Origin: an uncultured Verrucomicrobia subdivision 3 bacterium
GTDB taxonomy: Bacteria; Verrucomicrobiota; Verrucomicrobiia; Limisphaerales; UBA11358
Assembly: GCA_903922735.1 (NCBI GenBank)
Contig: CAIXUZ010000012.1
Coordinates: 1-64,000 of the forward strand
DNA length: 64,000 bases
Reading direction: 5' to 3'
This document shows, in pieces, positions 15,849 to 22,987 of this stretch. The stretch's first letter is position 1. Every line of letters starts with the position of its first letter. The notes under the pieces were generated by a model. It had not been told where the DNA came from and ran no database searches. It was given only the letters and a program-made list of their open reading frames with translations. The translations under genes and the position numbers were made by a program.

Positions 15849-16988
15849 TTACCCAAGCAGTCCCTTCCACAAGAAATATCCATAGGCTCCGACTAGTGCG
15901 AAGCCGGCAATTCGCGGCAGTCGGCCGAAAAACAGCACGAACAGCATGTGTGTCACCGTCGCGCCCAGCAGGATGAACATTCCCGTCTCAAAGAAGGCTG
16001 GCATCGCCATGGTGTGATACAGCGCGTAGATGCCGAGGCACAGGGGAATCGAGACGTGCGCGTCGCCGATCTGCGAGGCATAGACGATCTCCGGCTGTTT
16101 GCGCCAGCTATAATAGAACGCCAGCAATGCGTTCGGCATCACCATCAGCCAGCCGCTCAGCCAGCCGAGATGTTTCACGCTGACGAAGCCGGTCTTGATG
16201 TGCGCCAGCCATTCCACCAGCCAGTTGGTGCTGATGTATATGGCATACGCGCCGATCGCCAGCAGGGCGAGATTCACTGGCAGCATCAGGCTGAAAGTGG
16301 ATTTACCCTGCCGCACATTGGTCTTCAGCACTTCAAAAACATGGAAGCATTGCCAGAAAAGAAACAGGCCGACTAACACCAGTCCGTCATTAAAATCCAG
16401 CCGGCCTTTGCGTCCCAGCGCCCAGACGGCGCCGGTGAAAAATAAAACCGCCGTCAGCGTGAGCAGCAGCGAGAGCCGGTTCAATTCATGTTCCTTGCCG
16501 CCCTTGCCGCTGGTTTTGGCTTCAACTTTGGCTTCCGCCTTGACCTCGTTTCTTTTCCTTTTATTCGCCCCGGATTTTTTTTGCGGCAACACGTTCAGGC
16601 CCCAGAGAATCGCCGGCAGGCCCAGCACCAGCGTCATGTTGGTGACGTTATTGACGAGGGAATTGATCATCACCTCCGCGCCATTGCCGCCATTCCGGCC
16701 GAGGATGAAGGCAAAGAGCAGGTTGCCCATGCCGGAACAGTAAGGCATCACCAGCGTGCCCAGCACCGTGCCTTCAAAACCGCCCGCGCTCATCGCCTCC
16801 AGCCGCCAGATCATCAGCAACGACGCGACCACAAATAGCGCCAGAAACAGCCACGGCGCCCAATTTCCTTGGGCTTCGATCCAATGGGTGAATGGCTTCA
16901 ACACGCTGCGGATTTTATGCAAAAAACAATCCAGCGCGATACAAACCTGTGTCCGGCACCCTGGCCATGGGCAAAAATCGTTTGACAC
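15849..16988 (-). CDS. Na+/Ca2+ exchanger-like membrane protein
   Basis: 379 residues if the GTG at 16988 is used; the first 25 residues (cysteine-rich MSNDFCPWPGCRTQVC) are doubtful, and a start nearer LKPFTHWIEAQG is likely, because the riboswitch promoter also lies at this point. Ten or so hydrophobic segments fall in two halves, each with a CaCA-like alpha-repeat: GTVLGTLVMPYCSGMGNLL...GAEVMINSLVNNVTNMTLVLGLPAIL and LSGWLMVMPNALLAFYYSW...DAHVSIPLCLGIYAL. A charged linker (KKSGANKRKRNEVKAEAKVE) separates them. The probable role is cation antiport in the inner membrane; the ion is unknown. Confidence 0.65.
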   Translation of the reverse strand: MSNDFCPWPGCRTQVCIALDCFLHKIRSVLKPFTHWIEAQGNWAPWLFLALFVVASLLMIWRLEAMSAGGFEGTVLGTLVMPYCSGMGNLLFAFILGRNGGNGAEVMINSLVNNVTNMTLVLGLPAILWGLNVLPQKKSGANKRKRNEVKAEAKVEAKTSGKGGKEHELNRLSLLLTLTAVLFFTGAVWALGRKGRLDFNDGLVLVGLFLFWQCFHVFEVLKTNVRQGKSTFSLMLPVNLALLAIGAYAIYISTNWLVEWLAHIKTGFVSVKHLGWLSGWLMVMPNALLAFYYSWRKQPEIVYASQIGDAHVSIPLCLGIYALYHTMAMPAFFETGMFILLGATVTHMLFVLFFGRLPRIAGFALVGAYGYFLWKGLLG

Positions 16989-17010
16989 TCTGACTAATCA
17001 ACATCATTAT
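16982..17010 (+). promoter_or_regulatory. Promoter of the SAM-riboswitch operon
   Basis: A perfect TTGACA (16982-16987) is followed after 17 bases by CATTAT (four of six matches to TATAAT), about 25 bases before the riboswitch P1 helix. The position is right for transcription of the whole aptamer. Confidence 0.6.
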
Positions 17011-17034
17011 ATCCGCATCCGTTGATTTGACGGA

Positions 17035-17149
17035 CTCATAAAGAGTGGCTGAGGGACTGGCCCGCTGACGCCACGGCAACCGATTGAATTTAAGTTTCAA
17101 TGACAGGTGCCAATTCCAGCTCAAGCATCATTGGCTTGGGAAAAATGAG
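17035..17149 (+). promoter_or_regulatory. SAM-I (S-box) riboswitch aptamer
   Basis: It carries the conserved core of the class: gagggactggcccgctgac, the ggcaacc block, the ggtgccaattccagc block (J3/4 and P4 entry) and a P4 hairpin ctcaagc...gcttggg. P1 is ctcat (17035-17039) with atgag (17145-17149). A terminator follows, so SAM binding should switch off the threonine-synthase-like gene downstream. SAM-I elements normally control methionine and sulfur genes. Confidence 0.92.
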
Positions 17150-17169
17150 AAGCGCACAACCGTTTTGTC

Positions 17170-17200
17170 GCCCCTTCTCCTTGTGAGTCGGGGCTTTTTT
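17170..17200 (+). terminator. Rho-independent terminator of the SAM riboswitch
   Basis: gcccc (17170-17174) pairs with ggggc (17190-17194), followed by six T. The gtgagt inside the loop is complementary to the actcat of aptamer P1, giving a plausible antiterminator. Confidence 0.85.
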
Positions 17201-17229
17201 ATTGCCTGAATCAAACACGGATAAAATGT

Positions 17230-18489
17230 ATGAGTGAAAAGCATCAAGGTTTCATGAAGGCGCTTAAGTGCCGCGAGTGCGGCCGCGAATATCCGCTGGA
17301 AGCGACGCACGTTTGCGAGTTCGACTTCGGGCCGCTCGAAGTCGCCTACGATTACGACCGCATCAAGAAATCTTTGACGCGTGTGGCCATCGAAGCCCGC
17401 CCGAAAACGATGTGGCGGTACCGTGAGTTGTTGCCCATCGCGGGTGAACCGACCGTGGGTCCGCTCGTTGGTTTCACGCCGCTCGTTAAGGCCGATCGTC
17501 TCGCCCAAGCCCTTGGCATCCGTGAACTTTACGTCAAAAACGACGCCGTCAACTACCCGACGCTCTCGTTCAAAGACCGCGTCGTCAGCGTCGCGTTGAG
17601 CCGCGCGAAGGAGCTCGGTTTCGAAACCGTCGCCTGCGCTTCCACCGGCAACCTCGCGAACTCCGTTGCCGCCAACGCCGCGAGCGCCGGCCTGAAATCC
17701 TACGTCTTCATTCCGTCCGATCTGGAGCAGGGCAAAATCCTGAACTCGCTCATTTACGGTTCCAACGTCATCGGCATCAAGGGCCATTACGACGAGGTGA
17801 ACCGCCTCTGCGCCGAGATCGCTGGCAAGTTCGGCTGGGCGTTCGTGAACGTCAATATGCGCCCCTATTATGCCGAAGGCTCGAAGAGCATGGCGTATGA
17901 GATCGCCGAGCAACTCGGCTGGCGCTTGCCGGATCACACCATTGTCCCGATGGCGTCCGGCTCCTTGCTGACCAAGATCCACAAAGGTTATCAGGAATTC
18001 ACGAAGCTCGGTCTCGTTGCGCCGCACGACGCCCACATTCATGGCGCGCAGGCCACCGGTTGCTCGCCGATTTCTGTCGCGCAAAAGGCCGGCCTGGATT
18101 TCTTCAAGCCGGTCAAGCCCGATACCATTGCGAAATCGCTCGCCATCGGCACGCCCGCCGACGGTTTCTACGCGCTCAAAGTCATGCGCGAAACCAACGC
18201 CGCGGCCGACGACGTGACCGATGATGAAATCCGCGACGCCATCAAGCTGCTCGCCGAGACCGAAGGCATTTTTGCCGAGACCGCCGGCGGCGTGACCGTG
18301 GGCGTGGCCAAGAAACTCATTGCGTCCGGCCGGATTCCGAAGGATTCTTCCGCCGTCATCTGCGTCACCGGCAACGGCCTCAAGACCCTCGATGCCGTCA
18401 ACGGCTACTGCGGCAAGGCGAAAGAGATCAAGCCGAGCCTGCGCGAGTTTGAGGCGCTGCTGGCGCAGGCAGAAAAAGCCAACGCCTGA
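17230..18489 (+). CDS. thrC: Threonine-synthase-family PLP enzyme under SAM control
   Basis: A 419-residue fold-type II PLP enzyme. A short Cys-rich N-terminal segment (KCRECGREYPLEATHVCEF) precedes the catalytic domain. NYPTLSFKDRVV contains the Schiff-base Lys (near residue 117), STGNLANSVAANAASAGL is the phosphate-binding region, and GNGLKTLDAV closes the active site. Canonical ThrC converts O-phosphohomoserine to threonine. SAM-I control and the next genes (sulfur carrier, NIL domain) suggest a role in sulfur or methionine metabolism instead or as well, for example making homocysteine from O-phosphohomoserine. That is inference; the sequence alone reads as ThrC. Confidence 0.85.
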   Translation: MSEKHQGFMKALKCRECGREYPLEATHVCEFDFGPLEVAYDYDRIKKSLTRVAIEARPKTMWRYRELLPIAGEPTVGPLVGFTPLVKADRLAQALGIRELYVKNDAVNYPTLSFKDRVVSVALSRAKELGFETVACASTGNLANSVAANAASAGLKSYVFIPSDLEQGKILNSLIYGSNVIGIKGHYDEVNRLCAEIAGKFGWAFVNVNMRPYYAEGSKSMAYEIAEQLGWRLPDHTIVPMASGSLLTKIHKGYQEFTKLGLVAPHDAHIHGAQATGCSPISVAQKAGLDFFKPVKPDTIAKSLAIGTPADGFYALKVMRETNAAADDVTDDEIRDAIKLLAETEGIFAETAGGVTVGVAKKLIASGRIPKDSSAVICVTGNGLKTLDAVNGYCGKAKEIKPSLREFEALLAQAEKANA

Positions 18490-18500
18490 AATATTGTTTT

Positions 18501-18776
18501 ATGTCAAAGAAAGTCCGCATCCCCACGCCGCTCCGCAAGTTGACCAACAACGAGGAGCTGGTCGAAATCAACGCCGCCAACATCGGCGACGCCATCAACG
18601 AACTCCAGGCTCGCTTCCCCGGCATCGCCGAGCGCTTGATTGACGAAAAAGGCGAAGTCCGCCGGTTCGTGAACGTCTATGTGAACGAGGAAGACATCCG
18701 CTTCCTCCAAAACCGCGCCACGCCGCTCAAAGACGGCGACGAAATCAGCATCATCCCGGCCATCGCCGGCGGCTAG
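18501..18776 (+). CDS. MoaD/ThiS-family sulfur carrier
   Basis: A 91-residue beta-grasp protein ending in the diglycine tail (AIAGG) that is adenylated and thiocarboxylated in this family. Its body matches MoaD/ThiS/CysO: LRKLTNNEELVEI, INELQARFPGIAERLIDEKGEVRRFVNVYVNEEDIRFL, LKDGDEISIIPAIAGG. It lies 11 bases after the threonine-synthase-like gene and is certainly co-transcribed. Carriers of this kind feed sulfide to cysteine synthase (CysO/CysM in Mycobacterium) or to homocysteine synthesis (HcyS in Wolinella). No dedicated activating enzyme is in the window; a housekeeping MoeB/ThiF could serve. Confidence 0.9.
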   Translation: MSKKVRIPTPLRKLTNNEELVEINAANIGDAINELQARFPGIAERLIDEKGEVRRFVNVYVNEEDIRFLQNRATPLKDGDEISIIPAIAGG

Positions 18777-18803
18777 ACCGTTTTGAAATGAAATCACGCT
18801 TCT

Positions 18804-18948
18804 CCCTCACCCTGACTCTCTCCCGCTGGGAACAGCCGTTGTCTCCGCCCGGTAATCCGGCCAATCGTTCAGCCGCAGCCGGTTGCGGATTTACCATCAA
18901 GCTGGGAGCGTTTCTCCCTCTCCCTCAGGGAGAGGGCCGGGGTGAGGG
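18804..18948 (+). repeat. 145-bp inverted-repeat element inside the sulfur operon
   Basis: The ends 18804-18824 (ccctcaccctgactctctcc) and 18928-18948 are reverse complements over 21 bases with three mismatches. The right end contains its own perfect hairpin, ctctccct/agggagag (18918-18934). The element fills the gap between the carrier and NIL genes. A related motif recurs near 60424-60456. It resembles REP-type mobile palindromes. Confidence 0.75.
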
Positions 18949-18971
18949 CCAGCGTTCCAACCAATAATATT

Positions 18972-19256
18972 ATGCCTGCCAAAAAGAAAATAACTGTCTC
19001 CAAACCAAACTCGCCGGTGCAGCAGCGGTTGTGGCTGATGTATCCGCCCAAGCTCATCAAAAAGCCATTCATCTGGGAAGTCGGCCATAAGTTCAAAATC
19101 ACCACGAACATCCGCCAGGCCAGCGTGACCGATGAAATTGGCATTGTCTGCCTCGAACTCGCCGGCCAGCGCACCGAAGTGGACCGCGCCATCAAATGGC
19201 TGGAGCAGAACAAAGTGAATGTGGAGCCGGTGGAAATTGGCGTGATTGCCGGCTGA
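18972..19256 (+). CDS. NIL-domain protein
   Basis: 94 residues from the ATG at 18972 (MPAKKKITVSK); the upstream part of the frame lies in the palindrome element. The body fits the NIL domain: LWLMYPPKLIKKPFIWEVGHKFKITTNIRQASVTDEIGIVCLELAGQRTEVDRAIKWLEQNKVNVEPVEI. NIL domains occur at the C-terminus of the methionine importer ATPase MetN and in archaeal homocysteine-synthesis proteins, where they bind methionine or assist sulfur transfer. Its place as third gene of a SAM-riboswitch operon supports a methionine-linked role. A terminator follows. Confidence 0.85.
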   Translation: MPAKKKITVSKPNSPVQQRLWLMYPPKLIKKPFIWEVGHKFKITTNIRQASVTDEIGIVCLELAGQRTEVDRAIKWLEQNKVNVEPVEIGVIAG

Positions 19257-19278
19257 ATCTTTTGTGGGGGACCAGCGA

Positions 19279-19306
19279 ACGGCGTGGAGGAATCCGCGCC
19301 GTTTTT
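19279..19306 (+). terminator. Terminator of the SAM-riboswitch operon
   Basis: The stem acggcg (19279-19284) pairs with cgccgt (19297-19302) and continues into gtttttg, 23 bases after the NIL stop codon. Confidence 0.7.
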
Positions 19307-19453
19307 GTCTTTTCTGCTCAGGTTAAGCTAAAAACTCGACAAGTGCGGGGTGGTAAAGTAGGCTTTTCCACGTCAGGAGGCTTCTCCGAATTCTGCAGCA
19401 TCAAACCAGCTTGCTGCTTCTGGCTAATCGCCAGCTAAATAAACACCACAACT

Positions 19454-19732
19454 ATGAAACCTGTTAAAACCAGCAAAACCCAGCCCAAGAAAAACACTGT
19501 CGCAACTAAAAAGCTCACAGCATTGGCAACCCAATCCACCAAAAAATCTGCCGCCCTGTCTAACCCTGCCCCGGCTCGCGAAGCTAAGCCCGTGTTCGAA
19601 ATCACGACCGAGCGGATTTCCCTCCGTGCCCACGCCATCTGGGAAGAGCAGGGGCGTCCGCAAGGCCGGGAATTGGAACACTGGTTGCAGGCCGAGAGCC
19701 AGCTTAAGGCGTCGCAATCCTTTGCCGCCTGA
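19454..19732 (+). CDS. DUF2934-domain protein
   Basis: 92 residues. A Lys/Ala/Thr-rich, probably disordered N-terminal half (KTSKTQPKKNTVATKKLTAL) precedes the compact motif ITTERISLRAHAIWEEQGRPQGRELEHWLQAESQL, which is the hallmark of DUF2934 (R-A-Y-x-I-W-E-x-x-G-x-P-x-G-x-x-x-x-H-W-x-x-A). Function of the family is unknown; the basic N-terminal tail may bind nucleic acid. It sits alone between the sulfur operon terminator and the second non-coding island. Confidence 0.8.
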   Translation: MKPVKTSKTQPKKNTVATKKLTALATQSTKKSAALSNPAPAREAKPVFEITTERISLRAHAIWEEQGRPQGRELEHWLQAESQLKASQSFAA

Positions 19733-19857
19733 ATTGAATCAGTTGCAGAAAACATAATCCACGCTGCCGATCATCGGTGGATGAAGGCGACGGCGCCAGC
19801 CGCCGGGCAACTCAGGTCGCGCTGCTGATGTTTCAGGCGGCACAAGGCGGGGGGTGG

Positions 19858-19884
19858 GCGTAGCGGCGTTTCGGCAGAGCGCCG
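19858..19884 (+). repeat. 27-bp dispersed motif, copy 1 (copy 2 at 59979-60005)
   Basis: gcgtagcgg...agcgccg is matched at 59979-60005 over 27 bases with only a few substitutions. Each copy is the first recognisable module of an island that later carries a 21-bp-period array. Confidence 0.7.
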
Positions 19885-19941
19885 ACATCGGAAAATAAGC
19901 GGAAATCTTTGCGGCCTCTGCCGACGCGCCGCCACGGATCC

Positions 19942-20013
19942 GGGAAAAGCGGCGGAGGGCCGCCGCACGCTCCAAGACGCTGGCCCGCTGGCCTGAGACT
20001 CCCGAACGGCGCG
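19942..20013 (+). repeat. 71-bp GC-rich module, copy 1 (copy 2 at 20717-20787)
   Basis: gggaaaagcggcggagggcc leads into a ccaagacgctgg and cccgaacggcgcga segment. The same order recurs at 20717-20787 with a 2-base gap and scattered changes. ggcgg/ccgcc forms a small hairpin. Confidence 0.8.
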
Positions 20014-20461
20014 ATAGGCGCGATGGCGAACCCCTGGTAGGGACGGCGCGCTGCGCCCTCCGGACTGGAATGGTGGCGTCGAGGCCGGGCCTCGAGGGGT
20101 TGAGCCGCCGGCTCAACGCAACCGGGGCGGAAGGTGGCCGCAGGACCAAAGATTCCGCTCCGACGAAGTTAAAGTGAAAATAGCCCGGCCATTCATGGCT
20201 GGGTAATGGATTGGCCAAACGGCAAAGTCCCGTGAGGGACGAAAGGTCCTTGCGGACGGCCACCTGGTTCTGCCGTCCCATCCGGGACTTGATTGTTGCC
20301 CTCCGTCAAACCCAGCACTGAAGTGCTGGGCTATTCTCTGAAGATTACATGGCAAGCCATCGGAAGGTGTGTCCATGCGCCATGATGCCCCGCCGGAAGG
20401 CGCTGTTCGGCATCATTTAAGCAATCATACTTCATCATCACACCCGTCTGATTCCTTGGCA

Positions 20462-20570
20462 GGCACCTCTATCGCTATTATCGAGTTGTCTGCCATCACG
20501 CCAGACACTTCGTTTGCGACGTTATACACTTCGATTGTTGCAATCGAAGTGTCTAACATAACGTTATAAG
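20462..20570 (+). repeat. 21-bp-period array B (five diverged units)
   Basis: Units begin at 20462, 20483, 20504, 20525 and 20546. acacttcg recurs 21 bases apart (units 3 and 4), acgttata recurs 42 bases apart (units 3 and 5), and the frame translates as a seven-residue period (TSIAIIE, TSFATLY, TSIVAIE). Across units 4 and 5, acacttcgattg and caatcgaagtgt form a perfect 12-bp inverted repeat around ttg (20526-20552). Period and dyads match array A at 60044, but the core sequence is different. Confidence 0.65.
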
Positions 20571-20660
20571 TGCCGAAAAACGCCAAAAAAGGCAAAAAAC
20601 AGCAAAAATGAAGGTCCAAAGGGTGGTTTTGTCCAAAAACAGGTCAAAAACGGGGTTTTA
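20571..20660 (+). repeat. Decamer-phased A-tracts directly after array B
   Basis: Ten-base units tgccgaaaaa, cgccaaaaaa, ggcaaaaaac, agcaaaaatg run on, with A or T tracts continuing near each decamer to about 20660. This is expected to bend DNA. The block starts where the 21-bp array ends. Confidence 0.65.
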
Positions 20661-20716
20661 ACCGGAACGAGCTGCGGGACCGATTTAGACCGATGGAACC
20701 CCGAGGCAGAAACGGG

Positions 20717-20787
20717 GGGAAAAGCGGCGGAGGGCCGCCGCACTCCAAAACGCTGGCGCGTGGACCGGCGATTCCCGAACGGCGCGA
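20717..20787 (+). repeat. 71-bp GC-rich module, copy 2
   Basis: Second copy of 19942-20013 in the same orientation; it ends in cccgaacggcgcga like copy 1. The two copies bracket array B and its A-tracts. Confidence 0.8.
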
Positions 20788-20967
20788 AGCGTCTTTGAGT
20801 GCGCTAGCCATCTAGCGCTTTGGGCCGGCGGTGGCGAACTTAAGGGCAAAGCCTGAATTTAGCTGGCGTTAATAAGCTGGACAAAAAACAAATGCAACGC
20901 TAAACCAGCCTCAAAGTCCCCTTATGAATAGGTCGCAAAACTTCAACCCACTACTCTGTTAGCTCAT

Positions 20968-21333
20968 ATGAATCCCGAACTATTAATGTGGCTGCTCTTC
21001 GTGGTTGCTATTTGGCTTGTGATTTGGTTTGTCACTCAAAATTGGCAATTGGGATGGCTTGGCATATTGCGAGCTGGACTTAGGTCTTTTGCTGTTTCAC
21101 TTGCGTTTGCACCCACAGCGATTTCCACAGGAATGCTCGCGATTCCTTGTCCAGCATCGGCGGTGATACTGTCTTATCCTTTCGATTCAAATCGCGGCGA
21201 TCGGGATTTGCTAGCCAACACGCACACAGCAATTTTTTGTTTCTTTGTGTTTTGGGGCATCTGCTTTGCAATATCGTTGGCCTTATTCAGTATGCGACGG
21301 AAGCTCCGTGATGAGAAAAAGAAGGCATGTTGA
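20968..21333 (+). CDS. Small two-helix membrane protein of unknown function
   Basis: 121 residues from the ATG at 20968. There are hydrophobic segments at about residues 5-27 (LLMWLLFVVAIWLVIWFV), 38-62 and 85-108 (TAIFCFFVFWGICFAISLALF), and a Lys/Arg-rich tail (MRRKLRDEKKKAC). Codon use is more AT-rich than the neighbours, suggesting a different origin. No family is recognised. It lies between the repeat island and the glycosidase run. It could be spurious, but three membrane segments in one frame are unlikely by chance. Confidence 0.5.
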   Translation: MNPELLMWLLFVVAIWLVIWFVTQNWQLGWLGILRAGLRSFAVSLAFAPTAISTGMLAIPCPASAVILSYPFDSNRGDRDLLANTHTAIFCFFVFWGICFAISLALFSMRRKLRDEKKKAC

Positions 21334-21550
21334 AGGAGTCGTCGCCGTATGACGCAGTGAATCCGCTTTCGCGGTCGGCGTCATTGGGTTCGGCGCGGCT
21401 GACGCCATGACGCGTCTGGTAAAGTCTGCCCACAAAAACCACTCCGTCCCTCGTTTCCAACTCCCCGCCTGCGGTCGTCTGTTCCCGTTTCCCGCACGAT
21501 TTTGATTGCGTGTTGTCGCCATTCGGAAAAAATATCGGTTCTTAATCCCC

Positions 21551-22981
21551 ATGAAACCGATCCTGACTTCATTCATCCTCGCCGTGGCGACGGCGGCAGG
21601 TTTTGCCGCTGAACCGATCAAAACCACCGACCAAGCCGTCGCGGAATCTGCCGCGCAACACGACGCCCGCATGGCCTGGTGGCGCGAGGCGCGGTTCGGC
21701 ATGTTCGTGCATTGGGGGCTTTATTCCGGTCTGGCCGGAACCTGGAACGGCAAGGCCGTGGCCACCAACGGCGGCATGGAATGGATTGAACAGCGGGTCA
21801 AGGCGGACACCGACACCTACGCCGCCGCCGCGTTGCCCAAGTTTCAGCCGGTGCCCGGCTTTGCCCGCGAATGGGCCAGGCTCGCCAAGGCGGCGGGCTG
21901 CAAATACATCGTTTTCACCACGAAGCATCACGAGGGCTTCGGGCTTTTTGATTCCAAGGCCGGCGATTACAACGCCGGGGCCAGGCTGCATCGCGATCTG
22001 GTGAAGGAGATTGTCGAGGCCGCTCATGCCGAGGGATTGAAGGTGGGTTTTTATCATTCGGTGATCGACTGGCATCACGATCAATATGCCTACCAGAAGT
22101 CCAAGCAGCTGCCGCATCCGCTCAAGGGCCAGCCGTATCCCAACGGCGAGCGCGACCACGCCAAGTATGTTGATTACCTGCACCGCCAGGTCGGCGAACT
22201 GATGTCCAACTACGGCCCGGTGGATGTGCTGTGGTGGGATTACAGCGCGCAGGATTTTCAAGGCGACGAGGCGTGGCGCGCCACGGATTTGATGAAGCTG
22301 GTGCGGGCCAAACAGCCCGGCATCATCATGAACAACCGCCTTTACCGCACGCGCGAAGCCGGCTGGGGCGGCATGGGCACGGAAGGATTCATTCCGCAGC
22401 TCGACACGCGCTACGGCGATTTCATCACGCCGGAGCAGCACATTCCCGCCACCGGCATGCCGGGGGTGGATTGGGAAACGTGCATGACGCTCAACACCAC
22501 CTGGGGATTCAGCGAACACGATCACGCGTGGAAATCGGATGAGCTGCTCATCCGCAATCTGGCGGACATCGCCAGCAAGGGCGGCAATTACCTGCTGAAC
22601 ATCGGGCCGAAAGGCGACGGCAGCCTCACGCCGGAAACCGTGAAGTCGTTTCAGGCCATCGGCCAATGGATGAAGGTGAATGGCGAGGCGATTTACGGGA
22701 CGACCGCCAGTCCGTTCGCGAAGCTGGACTGGGGCCGCGCCACGCGCAAAGGGCAGGATCTCTACCTGATCGTTTTCGATTGGCCCAAGGACGGCAAACT
22801 GGTCGTGCCGCTGAAAAACAAAGTCAAGCAGGCCAGTTTGCTCGCCGGTTCCAATAAGCGGCTCACTTCAAGTTCGAGCGATGCCGGCGTGACCATTCAA
22901 CTGCCCGCCAGCGCGCCGGATGCCATTGCCACGGTGATCAAACTCACTCTTGCCGGCGAACCCCAAGTCATCACCCAATAA
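21551..22981 (+). CDS. Secreted GH29 alpha-L-fucosidase A
   Basis: 476 residues from the ATG at 21551 (MKPILTSFILAVATAAGFAAEP, a clear signal peptide). GH29 motifs run in order: MAWWREARFGMFVHWGLYSG (residues 41-60), YIVFTTKHHEGFGLF (119-133) and YGPVDVLWWDYS with the nucleophile Asp near 230. WETCMTLNTTWGFSEHD and KGGNYLLNIGPKGDG follow, then a small C-terminal beta-sandwich. It hydrolyses terminal alpha-L-fucose in the periplasm or outside the cell. It is the first gene of the long glycosidase run; the next gene starts 6 bases after its stop. Confidence 0.93.
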   Translation: MKPILTSFILAVATAAGFAAEPIKTTDQAVAESAAQHDARMAWWREARFGMFVHWGLYSGLAGTWNGKAVATNGGMEWIEQRVKADTDTYAAAALPKFQPVPGFAREWARLAKAAGCKYIVFTTKHHEGFGLFDSKAGDYNAGARLHRDLVKEIVEAAHAEGLKVGFYHSVIDWHHDQYAYQKSKQLPHPLKGQPYPNGERDHAKYVDYLHRQVGELMSNYGPVDVLWWDYSAQDFQGDEAWRATDLMKLVRAKQPGIIMNNRLYRTREAGWGGMGTEGFIPQLDTRYGDFITPEQHIPATGMPGVDWETCMTLNTTWGFSEHDHAWKSDELLIRNLADIASKGGNYLLNIGPKGDGSLTPETVKSFQAIGQWMKVNGEAIYGTTASPFAKLDWGRATRKGQDLYLIVFDWPKDGKLVVPLKNKVKQASLLAGSNKRLTSSSSDAGVTIQLPASAPDAIATVIKLTLAGEPQVITQ

Positions 22982-22987
22982 ATAATC

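Larger units (their letters stand above)
19740..20967. other. Second non-coding repeat island
   Basis: About 1.2 kb without a supportable gene; frames in it are by-products of repeats. It contains a 27-bp motif shared with the 60-kb island (19858-19884), a duplicated 71-bp module, several hairpins (agcccggcc...ggctgggt at 20182-20204, gtcccgtgagggac at 20227-20240, cccagcact/agtgctggg at 20311-20330), a 21-bp-period array and phased A-tracts. Confidence 0.7.

Noticed and set aside
19979..20340. A structured non-coding RNA gene made of the hairpins in the second island
   Set aside because: The hairpins are separate, simple palindromes typical of dispersed extragenic repeats; no promoter or terminator frames them as one transcript.
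20369..20569. A 66-codon protein through array B
   Set aside because: Same reason: the period of seven residues mirrors the 21-bp DNA period, and the inverted repeat inside it has no coding sense.
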